A stretch of DNA of 64,000 bases from Brevundimonas sp. SORGH_AS_0993 (lineage in GTDB: Bacteria > Pseudomonadota > Alphaproteobacteria > Caulobacterales > Caulobacteraceae), in the NCBI RefSeq assembly GCF_030818545.1, contig NZ_JAUTAH010000001.1, positions 1,741,001 to 1,805,000 of the forward strand, read 5' to 3'. The notes beneath the pieces were generated by a model that saw only the letters and a program-made list of their open reading frames with translations, did not search any database and had not been told where the DNA came from. The position numbers were made by a program, and so were the translations under genes. Below, piece by piece: positions 50,246-59,293 of this stretch; the first letter of the stretch is position 1, and every line of letters starts with the position of its first letter.

Positions 50246-52081
50246 ATGACGGACAGCGACACGAATCTCGACGGCCCGCCCTGGGAAGAGGACGACGTCG
50301 TCGAACGCGACGAGAACACCGACGACATGTTCGGCGCGCCATCTCCTGGGCCCGAACCCGTGGCTGCGCCTGTCGCCGTCAAATCCGAACCCGTCGAGGC
50401 GGAGCCCCGGGCCGAAGACGCCGCCTATCAGGTGCTGGCGCGCAAATACCGGCCGCGCACCTTCGAGGACCTGATCGGGCAGGAGGCGATGGTCAGGACG
50501 CTGACCAACGCCTTCGCCACGGGCCGGATCGCCCACGCCTTCATGCTGACCGGGGTGCGCGGCGTCGGCAAGACGACCACCGCCCGCCTGTTGGCCCGCG
50601 CCCTGAACAACGAGACGGACGCCATCGACAAGCCGTCCCTGGCTCTGACCGCCCATGGCCGGCACGACGCGGCCATCATGGCCGGTCAGCACATGGACGT
50701 GATGGAGATGGACGCGGCGTCGCACACCGGCGTCAACGACATCCGCGACATCCTGGAAAGCGTCCGTTATGCGCCGGTCGAGGCGCGCTACAAGGTCTAT
50801 GTGCTGGACGAGGTCCACATGCTGTCGACGCAGGCGTTCAACGCCCTGCTGAAGACGCTGGAGGAGCCGCCGCCCCACGCCAAATTCATCTTCGCCACCA
50901 CCGAGATCCGCAAGGTGCCGGTGACGATCCTGAGCCGGTGCCAGCGGTTCGACCTGCGCCGGGTCGAGCCGGAAATCCTGGTCGAACACCTGGGCCGGAT
51001 CGCCGACCGCGAAGGCATGAAGATCGAGGCCGACGCCCTGGCCCTGATCTCCCGCGCCGCCGAGGGGTCGGTGCGCGACGGCCTGTCGTTGCTGGACCAG
51101 GCCCTGGTCCAGGCCGAGCGGGGTCAGACGGTCATGACCGAGACGGTGCGCGACATGCTGGGCCTGGCCGACCGGACCCAGACCATCGCCCTGTTCGAAA
51201 GCGTCATGGCCGGCCGCACGCCCGAGGCGCTGGAAAACTTCCGCACCCTGTACGGCTTTGGCGCCGATCCGGTGCAGGTGACGAACGATCTGTTGGAACA
51301 TTGCCACGCGGCTTCGGTGGCCAAGATGCTGGGGCCGAACGCGACGCGCCTGCCCAACGATCAGGCCCAGAAGCTGGCGGCCCTGGGCGCGGCCATTCCC
51401 GCCGCCACCCTGTCGCGCACCTGGCAGATGCTGCTGAAGGCGCTGGACGAGGTGCGGCGCGCGCCCAATCCGGCCGACGCGGTGGAAATGGCCCTGGTCC
51501 GTCTGGCCTACGCCGCCGACCTGCCGGGACCGGAGGAGGCGCTGAAACGGCTGCAGTCCGGCGAACCGATCGGCGGCGGCGCGGGTCCGCGCGGCGGCGG
51601 CATGGGCGGGGGCGGGGGCGCCTCGGCCCAGTTGGCGGCCCGGCCCGTCGCGGCCCCCGCCCTGCCCGACCCCCAGAGCTTCGAACAGGTCGTCGCCCTG
51701 ATCGGTCAGAAGCGCGAAGTCGGGCTGCAGATGGATGTGGAGCGGTTCGTCAAACCCGTCTCCTTCAAGCCCGGCGCCATCGTCTATGAAAGCGTCGAGG
51801 GCGCGCCCGTCGATCTGGCGCGGCGTCTGTCGGGCCGGTTGAAGGAATGGACCGGCCGCACCTGGCTGATCGCCGCCAACGGCCAGGGCGGCGGCGAAAC
51901 CCTGATCGAACAGCAGAAGAAGGCCCGCGCCGCCGAACGCGAACAGGTCGAGGCCGACCCCTTCATCAAGGCGGTGCTGCTGGCCTTCCCCGGCGCCAAG
52001 CTGGGCGAGATCAAGACCATCGCCCCCACCGTCGTCACGCCGGAGATTCCCGACAGCGTCGAGGACGACGACGAGGATTAG
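50246..52081 (+). CDS. dnaX: DNA polymerase III subunits gamma and tau
   Basis: Clamp-loader ATPase, 611 residues. The Pro/acidic leader (about 1-55) precedes LARKYRPRTFEDLIGQEAMV, Walker A GVRGVGKTTTARLL, DEVHMLSTQAFNALLKTLEEPPPHAKFIFATTE and sensor-1 TILSRCQRFDLRR. The usual zinc-binding cysteines after Walker A are absent (no Cys before SRC). A Gly-rich linker (about 440-460) leads to the tau C-terminal domain and an acidic tail. An N-terminal acidic extension is longer than in E. coli. It lies downstream of ffs, with 142 bases between. Confidence 0.95.
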   Translation: MTDSDTNLDGPPWEEDDVVERDENTDDMFGAPSPGPEPVAAPVAVKSEPVEAEPRAEDAAYQVLARKYRPRTFEDLIGQEAMVRTLTNAFATGRIAHAFMLTGVRGVGKTTTARLLARALNNETDAIDKPSLALTAHGRHDAAIMAGQHMDVMEMDAASHTGVNDIRDILESVRYAPVEARYKVYVLDEVHMLSTQAFNALLKTLEEPPPHAKFIFATTEIRKVPVTILSRCQRFDLRRVEPEILVEHLGRIADREGMKIEADALALISRAAEGSVRDGLSLLDQALVQAERGQTVMTETVRDMLGLADRTQTIALFESVMAGRTPEALENFRTLYGFGADPVQVTNDLLEHCHAASVAKMLGPNATRLPNDQAQKLAALGAAIPAATLSRTWQMLLKALDEVRRAPNPADAVEMALVRLAYAADLPGPEEALKRLQSGEPIGGGAGPRGGGMGGGGGASAQLAARPVAAPALPDPQSFEQVVALIGQKREVGLQMDVERFVKPVSFKPGAIVYESVEGAPVDLARRLSGRLKEWTGRTWLIAANGQGGGETLIEQQKKARAAEREQVEADPFIKAVLLAFPGAKLGEIKTIAPTVVTPEIPDSVEDDDED

Positions 52082-52173
52082 ATCGGCCGGCGCCGTCATC
52101 CCGAGGCTGAGCGAAGCCGAAGAGCCCTTAAACGACGGGCCGGGCGATCGCTCAGCCGTATGGCCGCGCGCCC

Positions 52174-52728
52174 CTACCGCGGCGCGCGTTTGGCCAGGAT
52201 GCGTTGCAGGGTGCGGCGGTGCATCCCCAGGCGACGCGCGGTCTCAGAGACGTTGTGGTCGCAAAGCTCATAGACGCGCTGGATATGCTCCCAGCGGACC
52301 CGGTCGGCGCTCATCGGGTTTTCGGGCGGCTCGGGTGCGTCGCCGGTCGCCAGGAGGGCCTTGACCACGTCGTCGGCGTCGGCGGGCTTGGACAGATAAT
52401 CGACCGCCCCGGCCTTGACCGCCGCCACCGCCGTGGCGATGGCGCCATAGCCGGTCAGCATGACGATGCGGGCGTCCTGGCGCTTTTCGCGCACCGCCTC
52501 GACGATCTTCAGCCCGTTGCCGTCCTCCAGCCGCATGTCCAGAACGGCGAAAGCCGGCGCCTTGTCGCGCAGAACCTGGGTCGCCTCGGCCACGGATTCG
52601 GCCGTCGTCACCTGAAAGCCGCGCGCCTCCAGCGCCCGGCCCATGCGGGTGCGCAGCGCCTGGTCGTCGTCCAGCAGCAGCAGGGACCTATCGGGCAGGG
52701 CGGCGATGCGGGCTTCTAGTTCGGGCAT
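52174..52728 (-). CDS. regA: Redox response regulator RegA/ActR/PrrA
   Basis: 184 residues: receiver with D20-D22, phosphoacceptor D64 in AVLDMRLEDG and the lysine in YLSKPAD, then the very conserved RegA HTH (EHIQRVYELCDHNVSETARRLGMHRRTLQRILAKRAPR), a Fis-type DNA-binding helix. It lies 86 bases after the RegB-like kinase on the same strand. In proteobacteria this pair controls respiration, cytochrome oxidases and redox balance. Confidence 0.93.
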   Translation of the reverse strand: MPELEARIAALPDRSLLLLDDDQALRTRMGRALEARGFQVTTAESVAEATQVLRDKAPAFAVLDMRLEDGNGLKIVEAVREKRQDARIVMLTGYGAIATAVAAVKAGAVDYLSKPADADDVVKALLATGDAPEPPENPMSADRVRWEHIQRVYELCDHNVSETARRLGMHRRTLQRILAKRAPR

Positions 52729-52814
52729 GGATGTCTCTCCTGCGTCTTCAGGTCGGGAACGGTAGCGTCCGCGTCAAGGCCAAGGTTCCGCCTGCGACGC
52801 TTCGACCCAACGGC

Positions 52815-54293
52815 TCAGCTGGCCACTTCAAGGGCCGGGCGGGCCCAGCGCACGGAGACACGGGCGCCGCGCCCCGCGCCCCTGGCCTCGGCCGAACCCT
52901 CGGCATGGGCCAGGCCCTGGCCGACGCTGACCGCGCCGCCAGTGCGTTCCAGCAGGGTCCGCGCGATGAAGAAGCCCAGGCCCATGCCGCCCTGGCTGGG
53001 GGCGATCGGCGGCTCGACCGTGGCGCGCGGCTTGGACGGACGGGCGGCCGCCGCGATCTGGGCGGCCAGGGCCTGACGCGCCTTGCCCTGGGGCCGGCTG
53101 GTCACATAGGGCTCTCCCAGGCGGGGCAGAATGTCGCCGGCGAAGCCCGGCCCGTCATCCAGGATTTCGATCACGATCCAGCCGGCGTCGACCACCGCCT
53201 GGACCCGCACGGTGGAGGCGGCGAAGTCGGCGGCGTTCTCGACCAGGGCCGACAGGCCGTGCACCACCTCGGGCATCCGGCGCACGCGCGGCGCGGGCTG
53301 GCCGGGCGGCGTCCTGACCAGGACATCGAACGCCAGGTCGAAGCCCCGGTGCGGCTCCACCACCTCTTCCAGCAGGGCCTTCAGCGCCACGTCGGCGTAT
53401 AGGGCGTCGTCGCCCTCGGGCTGTTGCGACAGCTGGGCCAGTATGCCCCGACACCGTTCGGCCTGTTGCAGGATCAGGGCCGCATCCTCGGCTGCGTCGC
53501 TGTCGGGGGCGGACGCGCGCTGCAGCTCCTTGGCCACGACCTGGATCGTCGCCAACGGCGTGCCGAGCTCGTGCGCCGCCGCCGCCGCCAGACCGCCGAG
53601 CGCCGCCAGCCTCTGTTCGCGCTGCAGCACGTCCTGGGTCGTGGCCAGGGCCAGCTCCAGCTTCTCGGCGTCGGCCGCTACCCGCCAGGCGTAGACGGCG
53701 GTGAAGACCACCCCCGTCACCAGGGCCATGGCCATGCCCAGCCGATAGAGCAGCGGCAGGTGGAAATGTTCGTGCGCGCGCCACGGCAGGGGCTCGGACC
53801 AGAAGAACAGCAGGCCGACCGCCGCCAGGGCCAGAAGACCCAGAATCAGGGCGGGCCGCGCCGGCAGGCAGGCCGCCGCGATCGTCACCGGCGCCACCAG
53901 CAGCAGGCAGAAGGGGTTTTCCAGACCCCCGGTCAGGGCCAACAGTACGCCCAGCTGAAAGATGTCGAAGCCCAGGTGGATCGCCGTCTGGCGGCCGTCG
54001 GGCAGGCTGGCCTCCAGCCTGCGCACCCGCGCCATGGCCCCCACGTTCACCGCTGCGCTGAAGGCGATGACGATCAGGCAGGGCCACAGCGGCAGCGGAA
54101 AATGCAACCCTACCGACGCCGTCAGAACCGCCGCGCTCTGCCCCACGATGGTCAGCCAGCGCAGCACGATCAGGGTCCGCAGCGAGAAGCCCCGCCCCCG
54201 ACGCGGCGTGTCGCGCCACCCGTCCAGCGGATCGGACGAGGGCGCGATAGGAGGCGCGGGCTGCGGCGCGATGCGGGCTTCTGTCGGGGTCAC
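52815..54293 (-). CDS. regB: Redox sensor histidine kinase RegB/ActS/PrrB
   Basis: 492 residues with six N-terminal helices, the quinone-linked loop GGLENPF (122-128), the H-box AAAHELGTPLATI with phosphorylated H241, the redox cysteine C281 in QQAERCRGIL, and N/G1/G2 boxes (NAADFAA, DDGPGFA, GGMGLGFFIARTLLERTGG). These are the RegB hallmarks. A Pro/Ala insert precedes the G2 box. The start is 44 bases from the divergent Sco gene. Confidence 0.94.
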   Translation of the reverse strand: MTPTEARIAPQPAPPIAPSSDPLDGWRDTPRRGRGFSLRTLIVLRWLTIVGQSAAVLTASVGLHFPLPLWPCLIVIAFSAAVNVGAMARVRRLEASLPDGRQTAIHLGFDIFQLGVLLALTGGLENPFCLLLVAPVTIAAACLPARPALILGLLALAAVGLLFFWSEPLPWRAHEHFHLPLLYRLGMAMALVTGVVFTAVYAWRVAADAEKLELALATTQDVLQREQRLAALGGLAAAAAHELGTPLATIQVVAKELQRASAPDSDAAEDAALILQQAERCRGILAQLSQQPEGDDALYADVALKALLEEVVEPHRGFDLAFDVLVRTPPGQPAPRVRRMPEVVHGLSALVENAADFAASTVRVQAVVDAGWIVIEILDDGPGFAGDILPRLGEPYVTSRPQGKARQALAAQIAAAARPSKPRATVEPPIAPSQGGMGLGFFIARTLLERTGGAVSVGQGLAHAEGSAEARGAGRGARVSVRWARPALEVAS

Positions 54294-54337
54294 GGCCCCT
54301 CTATAGACCGCTGCAGTCCGTTTCGTGAGAGGCCGTC

Positions 54338-54961
54338 ATGCCGCGCCGTTCCATTCTGCTTTTCGCCGGCGCCTGCATCGCCATCGCCGCCGCCCTGGCC
54401 ATCGTCACCGTGGTCGTCGTCAACGGGCGTGATCGCGCGGCGTCGGGGCCCCAGGTCGCCGCCTCGGGCCAGCCCCTGATCGGCGGGAACTTCGATCTGG
54501 TGAACCAGGACGGTCGCCCGGTCGATCAGACGATCCTGAACGGCAAATGGAGCCTGGTCTTCTTCGGCTTCACCTACTGCCCCGAATTCTGCCCGACCAC
54601 CCTGGCCGAACTGGCCGCCGTGCAGCAACGGCTGGGCGACAAGGCCAAGGATCTGCAGATCGTCTTCGTCACCGTGGACCCCCAGCGCGACACGCCCCGG
54701 CAGTTGAAGGACTATCTGTCCTCCGACGGGTTTCCCAAGGGGACCATCGGCCTGACCGGCACGCCGGACCAGGTGGCGACCGCGGCCAAAGCCTATCGCG
54801 CCTTCTACGAAAAGGTCGGCGAAGGCGAGACCTATACGATGAACCACGGCCTGACCGTCTATCTGATGGGACCGGACGGCCGGTTCCGCACGGCCGTCGC
54901 CTATGGCCTGGGGCCCGACAAGTCGACCAGGATCGTCGAGGACGCCATGGCGCGGGGGTAG
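54338..54961 (+). CDS. Sco1/SenC-family copper chaperone
   Basis: 207 residues: one N-terminal helix (about 7-28), then the thioredoxin fold with CPEFC (C81, C85) and the distal histidine in YTMNHGLTVYL, the three Cu ligands of Sco proteins that deliver copper to cytochrome oxidase. It is divergent from regB; in Rhodobacter senC, regA and regB form the same block. Confidence 0.93.
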   Translation: MPRRSILLFAGACIAIAAALAIVTVVVVNGRDRAASGPQVAASGQPLIGGNFDLVNQDGRPVDQTILNGKWSLVFFGFTYCPEFCPTTLAELAAVQQRLGDKAKDLQIVFVTVDPQRDTPRQLKDYLSSDGFPKGTIGLTGTPDQVATAAKAYRAFYEKVGEGETYTMNHGLTVYLMGPDGRFRTAVAYGLGPDKSTRIVEDAMARG

Positions 54962-55108
54962 AAGCCCCCGCCCTTCATCCTCAAGGCGCGAGGCCCCGGA
55001 TGACGGGCGTTGAGCGGGAAGCCTCTTGCACCCGCTCATAAATCCTTTTGCAGGGCGGCGCGTTCTATGTTGCCCTGCGCAAACGGCGTTCAGCCGCCAC
55101 GGATCGTC

Positions 55109-56389
55109 ATGCTCTACGCCTTTCACGAACTCGCCTATCAGTCGGCCCTGCCGTTCCGGATCGGCGCCCAGATGGCCCGCCAGTTCTGGACTTCGCCGCT
55201 CAACCCCGCCTCCGACACCGCCATCGGCCGCACGGCCTACGCCTCGGCCGAATTGTTCGAGAGCGTCACCCGCCGCTACGGCAAGCCGGCCTGGAAGCTT
55301 GAGACCATCGACATCGGCGGCAAGCCCGTGCGCACCACCGAACAGGTGATCTGGCAGAGCCCATGGTGCCGCCTGGTCCGCTTCGCCCGCAACATCGGCG
55401 ACCTGAAGCGCGCCAAAAAGCCCGCCTCCGGCCCGGCCGTCCTGATCGTCGCGCCCCTGTCGGGCCACTACGCCACCCTGCTGCGGGGCACGGTCGAGGC
55501 ATTCCTTCAGGACCACGACGTCTATGTCACCGACTGGGTCAACGCCCGACAGGTTCCGATGCTCGAAGGCCGGTTCGACTTCTTCGACTATATCGACCAC
55601 GTCCGTCTGATGCTGGCCGAGATCGGCGGTCGCGCCCATGTCGTCGGCGTCTGCCAGCCCGGCCCGCCCGTTCTGGCCGCAGGCGCGGTGATGGCCGAGG
55701 ACGGCGACGAGAACCGGCCGCTGTCCATGACCTTCATGGGTTCGCCGATCGACGCGCGCCTGTCGCCGACCGTCACCAATCAGCTGGCCGAGGAAAAGCC
55801 CTTCACCTGGTTCAGGTCGAACATGATCCACACCGTGCCCCTGCCCTATGCGGGGTTCGGGCGGCGCGTCTATCCGGGCTTCGTCCAGCTCTACAGCTTC
55901 ATGTCGATGAACGAGGCGCGTCACCGCGACGCCCACTGGGACTATTTCAACAGCCTGATCGACGGCGACGGCGATGGGGTCGAGAAGCACGAGGAATTCT
56001 ACGACGAATATCTGTCCGTGCTGGACCTGACCGAGGAGTTCTACCTCCAGACCATCGACATCGTCTTCCAGCAGCATCTGCTGGCGCGCGGCCTGTTGGA
56101 ACATCGCGGACGCAAGGTCGATCTGACCCAGATCACCGACATCGGCCTGATGACGGTCGAGGGCGAGAAGGACGACATCTCCGGCGTCGGCCAGACCCAG
56201 GCCGCGCACGGCCTGTGCCCCAATATTCCCGAGGATCGCCGCGTCCTCTACGTCCAGCCGGGCGTGGGCCACTACGGCGTGTTCAACGGCCGTCGCTTCC
56301 GTGACGAAATCTATCCCCGCGTCCGCGATTTCATCGCCCAGAACGAGGCAGTCGGTGGCGTACCGCAACGGTCAGCGGCTGCCGCTTGA
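55109..56389 (+). CDS. phaZ: Intracellular polyhydroxyalkanoate depolymerase
   Basis: 426 residues with the family start MLYAFHELAYQSALPFRIGAQ-like region, LIVAPLSGHYATLLRGTVEAFL, DWVNAR and the nucleophile motif VGVCQPGPP with C182, the cysteine that replaces serine in PhaZ1-type enzymes, and a C-terminal GVGHYGVFNGRRF with the histidine. Mobilises storage polymer; the phasin gene lies upstream. The metallopeptidase gene overlaps its 3' end by 35 bases. Confidence 0.94.
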   Translation: MLYAFHELAYQSALPFRIGAQMARQFWTSPLNPASDTAIGRTAYASAELFESVTRRYGKPAWKLETIDIGGKPVRTTEQVIWQSPWCRLVRFARNIGDLKRAKKPASGPAVLIVAPLSGHYATLLRGTVEAFLQDHDVYVTDWVNARQVPMLEGRFDFFDYIDHVRLMLAEIGGRAHVVGVCQPGPPVLAAGAVMAEDGDENRPLSMTFMGSPIDARLSPTVTNQLAEEKPFTWFRSNMIHTVPLPYAGFGRRVYPGFVQLYSFMSMNEARHRDAHWDYFNSLIDGDGDGVEKHEEFYDEYLSVLDLTEEFYLQTIDIVFQQHLLARGLLEHRGRKVDLTQITDIGLMTVEGEKDDISGVGQTQAAHGLCPNIPEDRRVLYVQPGVGHYGVFNGRRFRDEIYPRVRDFIAQNEAVGGVPQRSAAAA

Positions 56390-57089
56390 CGAAAGCGGGG
56401 CCGGCGGGGACGAACGTTCCGGCCCGACCCTGAGACTGTCGGTCAATCCCCGCGCCCGCCGCCTGTCGGTGCGGATCGATGCGCGCGCCGGCGAGGCCGT
56501 GGTCATCGCCCCGACCGAGCGCGGCCTGACCCAGGCCGTCGCCTTCGCCCGATCCAAGGCCGTCTGGATCAGCGAACGGCTTGCCGTCCGCCCCAGGAGC
56601 CGCCCGCTGGAGCCAGGCCAGGTCATCTCCCTGCGCGGTCGGCCTGTACGGCTGGAGGCCGCGCCCGGCGCCGGCGCCGCCCGCCTGGTCGAGGAGGGAA
56701 CCGTCATCCGCTCGGGCGGCGAGGGCGAGGCCTATGCCCGTCGGGTCGAGAACCTGTTGAAGCGCGAGGCGCGCGATACCCTGCTGGAACGCACCGACCA
56801 CCATCTGCGCACCCTGGGCCAGGGTCCGGTGAAAATGGGCATCGCCGACACCCGGTCGCGCTGGGGCTCGTGCAGCCCACACAACCGCACCATCCGCTAT
56901 TCGTGGCGCGTCATCATGGCCCCGCCCCCGGTCATCGACTACCTCGCCGCCCACGAGGTCGCCCATCTGGTCCACGCCGACCACAGCCCGGCCTATTGGG
57001 CCGTGGTCGAGCGTTTAATCGGGGATCACAGACCCTGCCGCAAATGGCTGCGCGACCACGGCGGCGCGCTTCACGCCGTGGGGCGGTAG
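56355..57089 (+). CDS. YgjP/SprT-like M48-type metallopeptidase domain protein
   Basis: 244 residues from a GTG at 56355 inside phaZ, preceded by GAGG at 6 bases. The DUF45/YgjP family features are SVNPRARRLSVRIDAR, RWGSCSPHNRTIRYSWRVIMAPPPVIDYLAAHE with VAHLVHADHSPAYWAVVERL: the HEVAHxxH zinc site is intact. The function of this family is not settled. A longer frame from 56301 is antisense-free but would overlap phaZ more. Confidence 0.86.
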   Translation: MAYRNGQRLPLDESGAGGDERSGPTLRLSVNPRARRLSVRIDARAGEAVVIAPTERGLTQAVAFARSKAVWISERLAVRPRSRPLEPGQVISLRGRPVRLEAAPGAGAARLVEEGTVIRSGGEGEAYARRVENLLKREARDTLLERTDHHLRTLGQGPVKMGIADTRSRWGSCSPHNRTIRYSWRVIMAPPPVIDYLAAHEVAHLVHADHSPAYWAVVERLIGDHRPCRKWLRDHGGALHAVGR

Positions 57090-57090
57090 A

Positions 57091-59187
57091 TCAGAAGAAC
57101 AGGGCTTCCGGCTTCTTCTCGGGCGCGGCGCGGGTTTCGGGGGGCTGGCCAGGCTGGGGCGAGGTCGGGCGGACGACCGGCTGTTTGAGGCCGCCGGACG
57201 GCGCCAGGGTCTTGGGCGGAGACGGGGGGTTCTCCTCCACATAGGGTTCGCCCAGTTCGGGATCGACCGGCTCGGCCGGCTGGCCGTTCTGGTCCAGGCC
57301 GGCGATCAGGTCGCCGACCGGATCGGGCGCCACCCAGCCTTCGGGCATGGGCGGGCCGTTGGGGATCGACGGCGCGTCCAGACGCGGCAGGGCCGCCGAC
57401 ATGAAGCCGCGCCAGATGGCGGCGGGCGAAGAGCCGCCCGTCACGCCGCGCATGGCGGTGTTGTCGTCCTTGCCCACCCAGACGGCGGTGACGAAACCAC
57501 CCGTGTAGCCGACGAACCAGGCGTCCTTGTAGTCCGAGGTCGTGCCGGTCTTGCCCGCCAGGTCGCGGCCGGGAATGGCGGCCGAACGGCCCGAACCGCC
57601 CGTCACCACGCCGCGCAGCATCTGGTTCATGTAGTAGAGCGGCGGATTGTTGATGGCCTGGCCGATCTGGCCCGATTGGCGTTGATAGATGACCCGGCCC
57701 TGGGGCGTGCGGATGCGGCTGATGCCATAGGCCTGAACCCGCTTTCCGCCATTGGCGAAGGCGTCGTAGGCGGTCGCCATCTCAAGGGGGGACACCTCGA
57801 CAGCGCCCAGGGCCATGGACGGCGCCAGTCCGATGGGGCTTTCGACGCCCAGACGACGCGCGGTGCGGGCCACATTGTCGCGTCCGACCTGGTCGGCGAC
57901 CTGGGCCGCAACCGTATTGATCGACTGAGCCACGGCCTGGGCCATGGTCATTGGCCCGCTGAAAGTCCCGGAATAGTTCTTGGGCGACCAGGCGCCGATG
58001 GTGATCGGCTGATCGACCACCGGGCTCTGCGGCGTATAGCCGGCCTCCATCGCCGTCAGATAGACGAAGGGCTTCCAGGACGACCCCGCCTGACGCCGCG
58101 CATCCACGGCGCGGTTGAACTGGCTGTCGGCGTAGGAGGCGCCGCCAATCATGGCCCGGACGCGGCCGTCGCCGTCCAGGGCGACCAGGGCCGCCTGCTG
58201 CACGCCCCTGCCGCCGTCGCGGTCCAGAATGCGGCTGACGGCGCGCTCGGCGTCCGTCTGCAACGTCAGGTCCAGGGTGGTCTCCACTACCAGATCCTCG
58301 GTCGGTTCGCCGACCAGGCCGCGGATCGACTTGTCCAGCCAGTCGATGAAATACTGGGCGTGCTGGCTGGCCAGGGTGCGTGAGACGATGATGGGCTGGG
58401 TCACGGCCTGTTCGCGCTGGGCGGCGGTGATGACCCCCGCCTCTTCCATCTCGTTCAGGACGACGGTGGCGCGGGCGGCGGCGCGTTCGCTTTCGGACAC
58501 CGGCGAGTAGCGCGACGGCGCTTTCAGCAGACCCGCCAGCAGGGCCGCCTCTCCGACCGTCAGGTTCTTGGCCGGCTTGTCGAAATAGCGTTGCGAGGCC
58601 GCCTCGATCCCATAGGCGCCGGCGCCGAAATAGACCCGGTTCAGATAGAGGGCCAGAATCTCCTTCTTGGAGAATTTCATCTCCAGCCAGACGGCCAGCA
58701 TCAGCTCCTGCACCTTGCGGCGCAGGTTCTGGTCGGGCGTCAGGAACAGGTTCTTGGCCAGTTGCTGCGTCAGGGTCGAACCGCCCTGCACCACCCGCCC
58801 GGCGCGCAGATTGGTCGCCATGGCCCGCGCCATGCCGATCGGGTCGAAACCGGGATGCTTGTAGAAGCGCCGGTCCTCGATGGCGATGAAGGCGGCCGGC
58901 ACATAGTCGGGCAGGCTGTCCAGATCGGCGGGCGGCGCCATCTGGGTGCCGCGCGTGGCGATCAGGGCGCCGTTCCGATCCAGATAGGTGATCGAGGGCT
59001 GGCGATCGACCTTGTACAGGCTGGAGGTGTCGGGCAGGCCGCGCGCGAACACCGCGAAGAAGACGACCAGGAAGATCAGGCCCCAGACCGCCAGGACCGC
59101 GCTCCAGTAGAACAGCCGCTTCCACAACGGCCGACGCGGCCTGGCGTCGCCCTGCTGCTGTCCGCCCCCGTAACCTGGACCCGCCAT
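57091..59187 (-). CDS. Penicillin-binding protein 1A
   Basis: 698-residue bifunctional peptidoglycan synthase: one helix (about 24-48), glycosyltransferase with E104 in EDRRFYKHPGFDPIG and GGSTLTQQLAKNL, then the transpeptidase with S369-X-X-K372 (SSWKPF), SIN and KTGTT. The C-terminal 85 residues are Pro-rich and unstructured. It ends 1 base before the metallopeptidase stop on the opposite strand. Which of the several Caulobacter PBP1A paralogues it equals cannot be judged. Confidence 0.94.
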   Translation of the reverse strand: MAGPGYGGGQQQGDARPRRPLWKRLFYWSAVLAVWGLIFLVVFFAVFARGLPDTSSLYKVDRQPSITYLDRNGALIATRGTQMAPPADLDSLPDYVPAAFIAIEDRRFYKHPGFDPIGMARAMATNLRAGRVVQGGSTLTQQLAKNLFLTPDQNLRRKVQELMLAVWLEMKFSKKEILALYLNRVYFGAGAYGIEAASQRYFDKPAKNLTVGEAALLAGLLKAPSRYSPVSESERAAARATVVLNEMEEAGVITAAQREQAVTQPIIVSRTLASQHAQYFIDWLDKSIRGLVGEPTEDLVVETTLDLTLQTDAERAVSRILDRDGGRGVQQAALVALDGDGRVRAMIGGASYADSQFNRAVDARRQAGSSWKPFVYLTAMEAGYTPQSPVVDQPITIGAWSPKNYSGTFSGPMTMAQAVAQSINTVAAQVADQVGRDNVARTARRLGVESPIGLAPSMALGAVEVSPLEMATAYDAFANGGKRVQAYGISRIRTPQGRVIYQRQSGQIGQAINNPPLYYMNQMLRGVVTGGSGRSAAIPGRDLAGKTGTTSDYKDAWFVGYTGGFVTAVWVGKDDNTAMRGVTGGSSPAAIWRGFMSAALPRLDAPSIPNGPPMPEGWVAPDPVGDLIAGLDQNGQPAEPVDPELGEPYVEENPPSPPKTLAPSGGLKQPVVRPTSPQPGQPPETRAAPEKKPEALFF

Positions 59188-59293
59188 GTCTATCCTCAGA
59201 TGCCGCGCACAGGCGGGTTGTCGCTTCGACCCTGTCTATCCGGATTGAAGCGCCGTCGAAACGGTCCCGCCGCCTTCACGCGAACGTGAGGGG

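Noticed and set aside
50141..52099. 652-codon open frame opposite dnaX
   Set aside because: Antisense shadow of an intact dnaX; composition and lack of motifs are typical of a shadow.
54290..56368. 692-codon open frame opposite sco and phaZ
   Set aside because: It crosses two real genes with catalytic motifs on the plus strand and has no family features.
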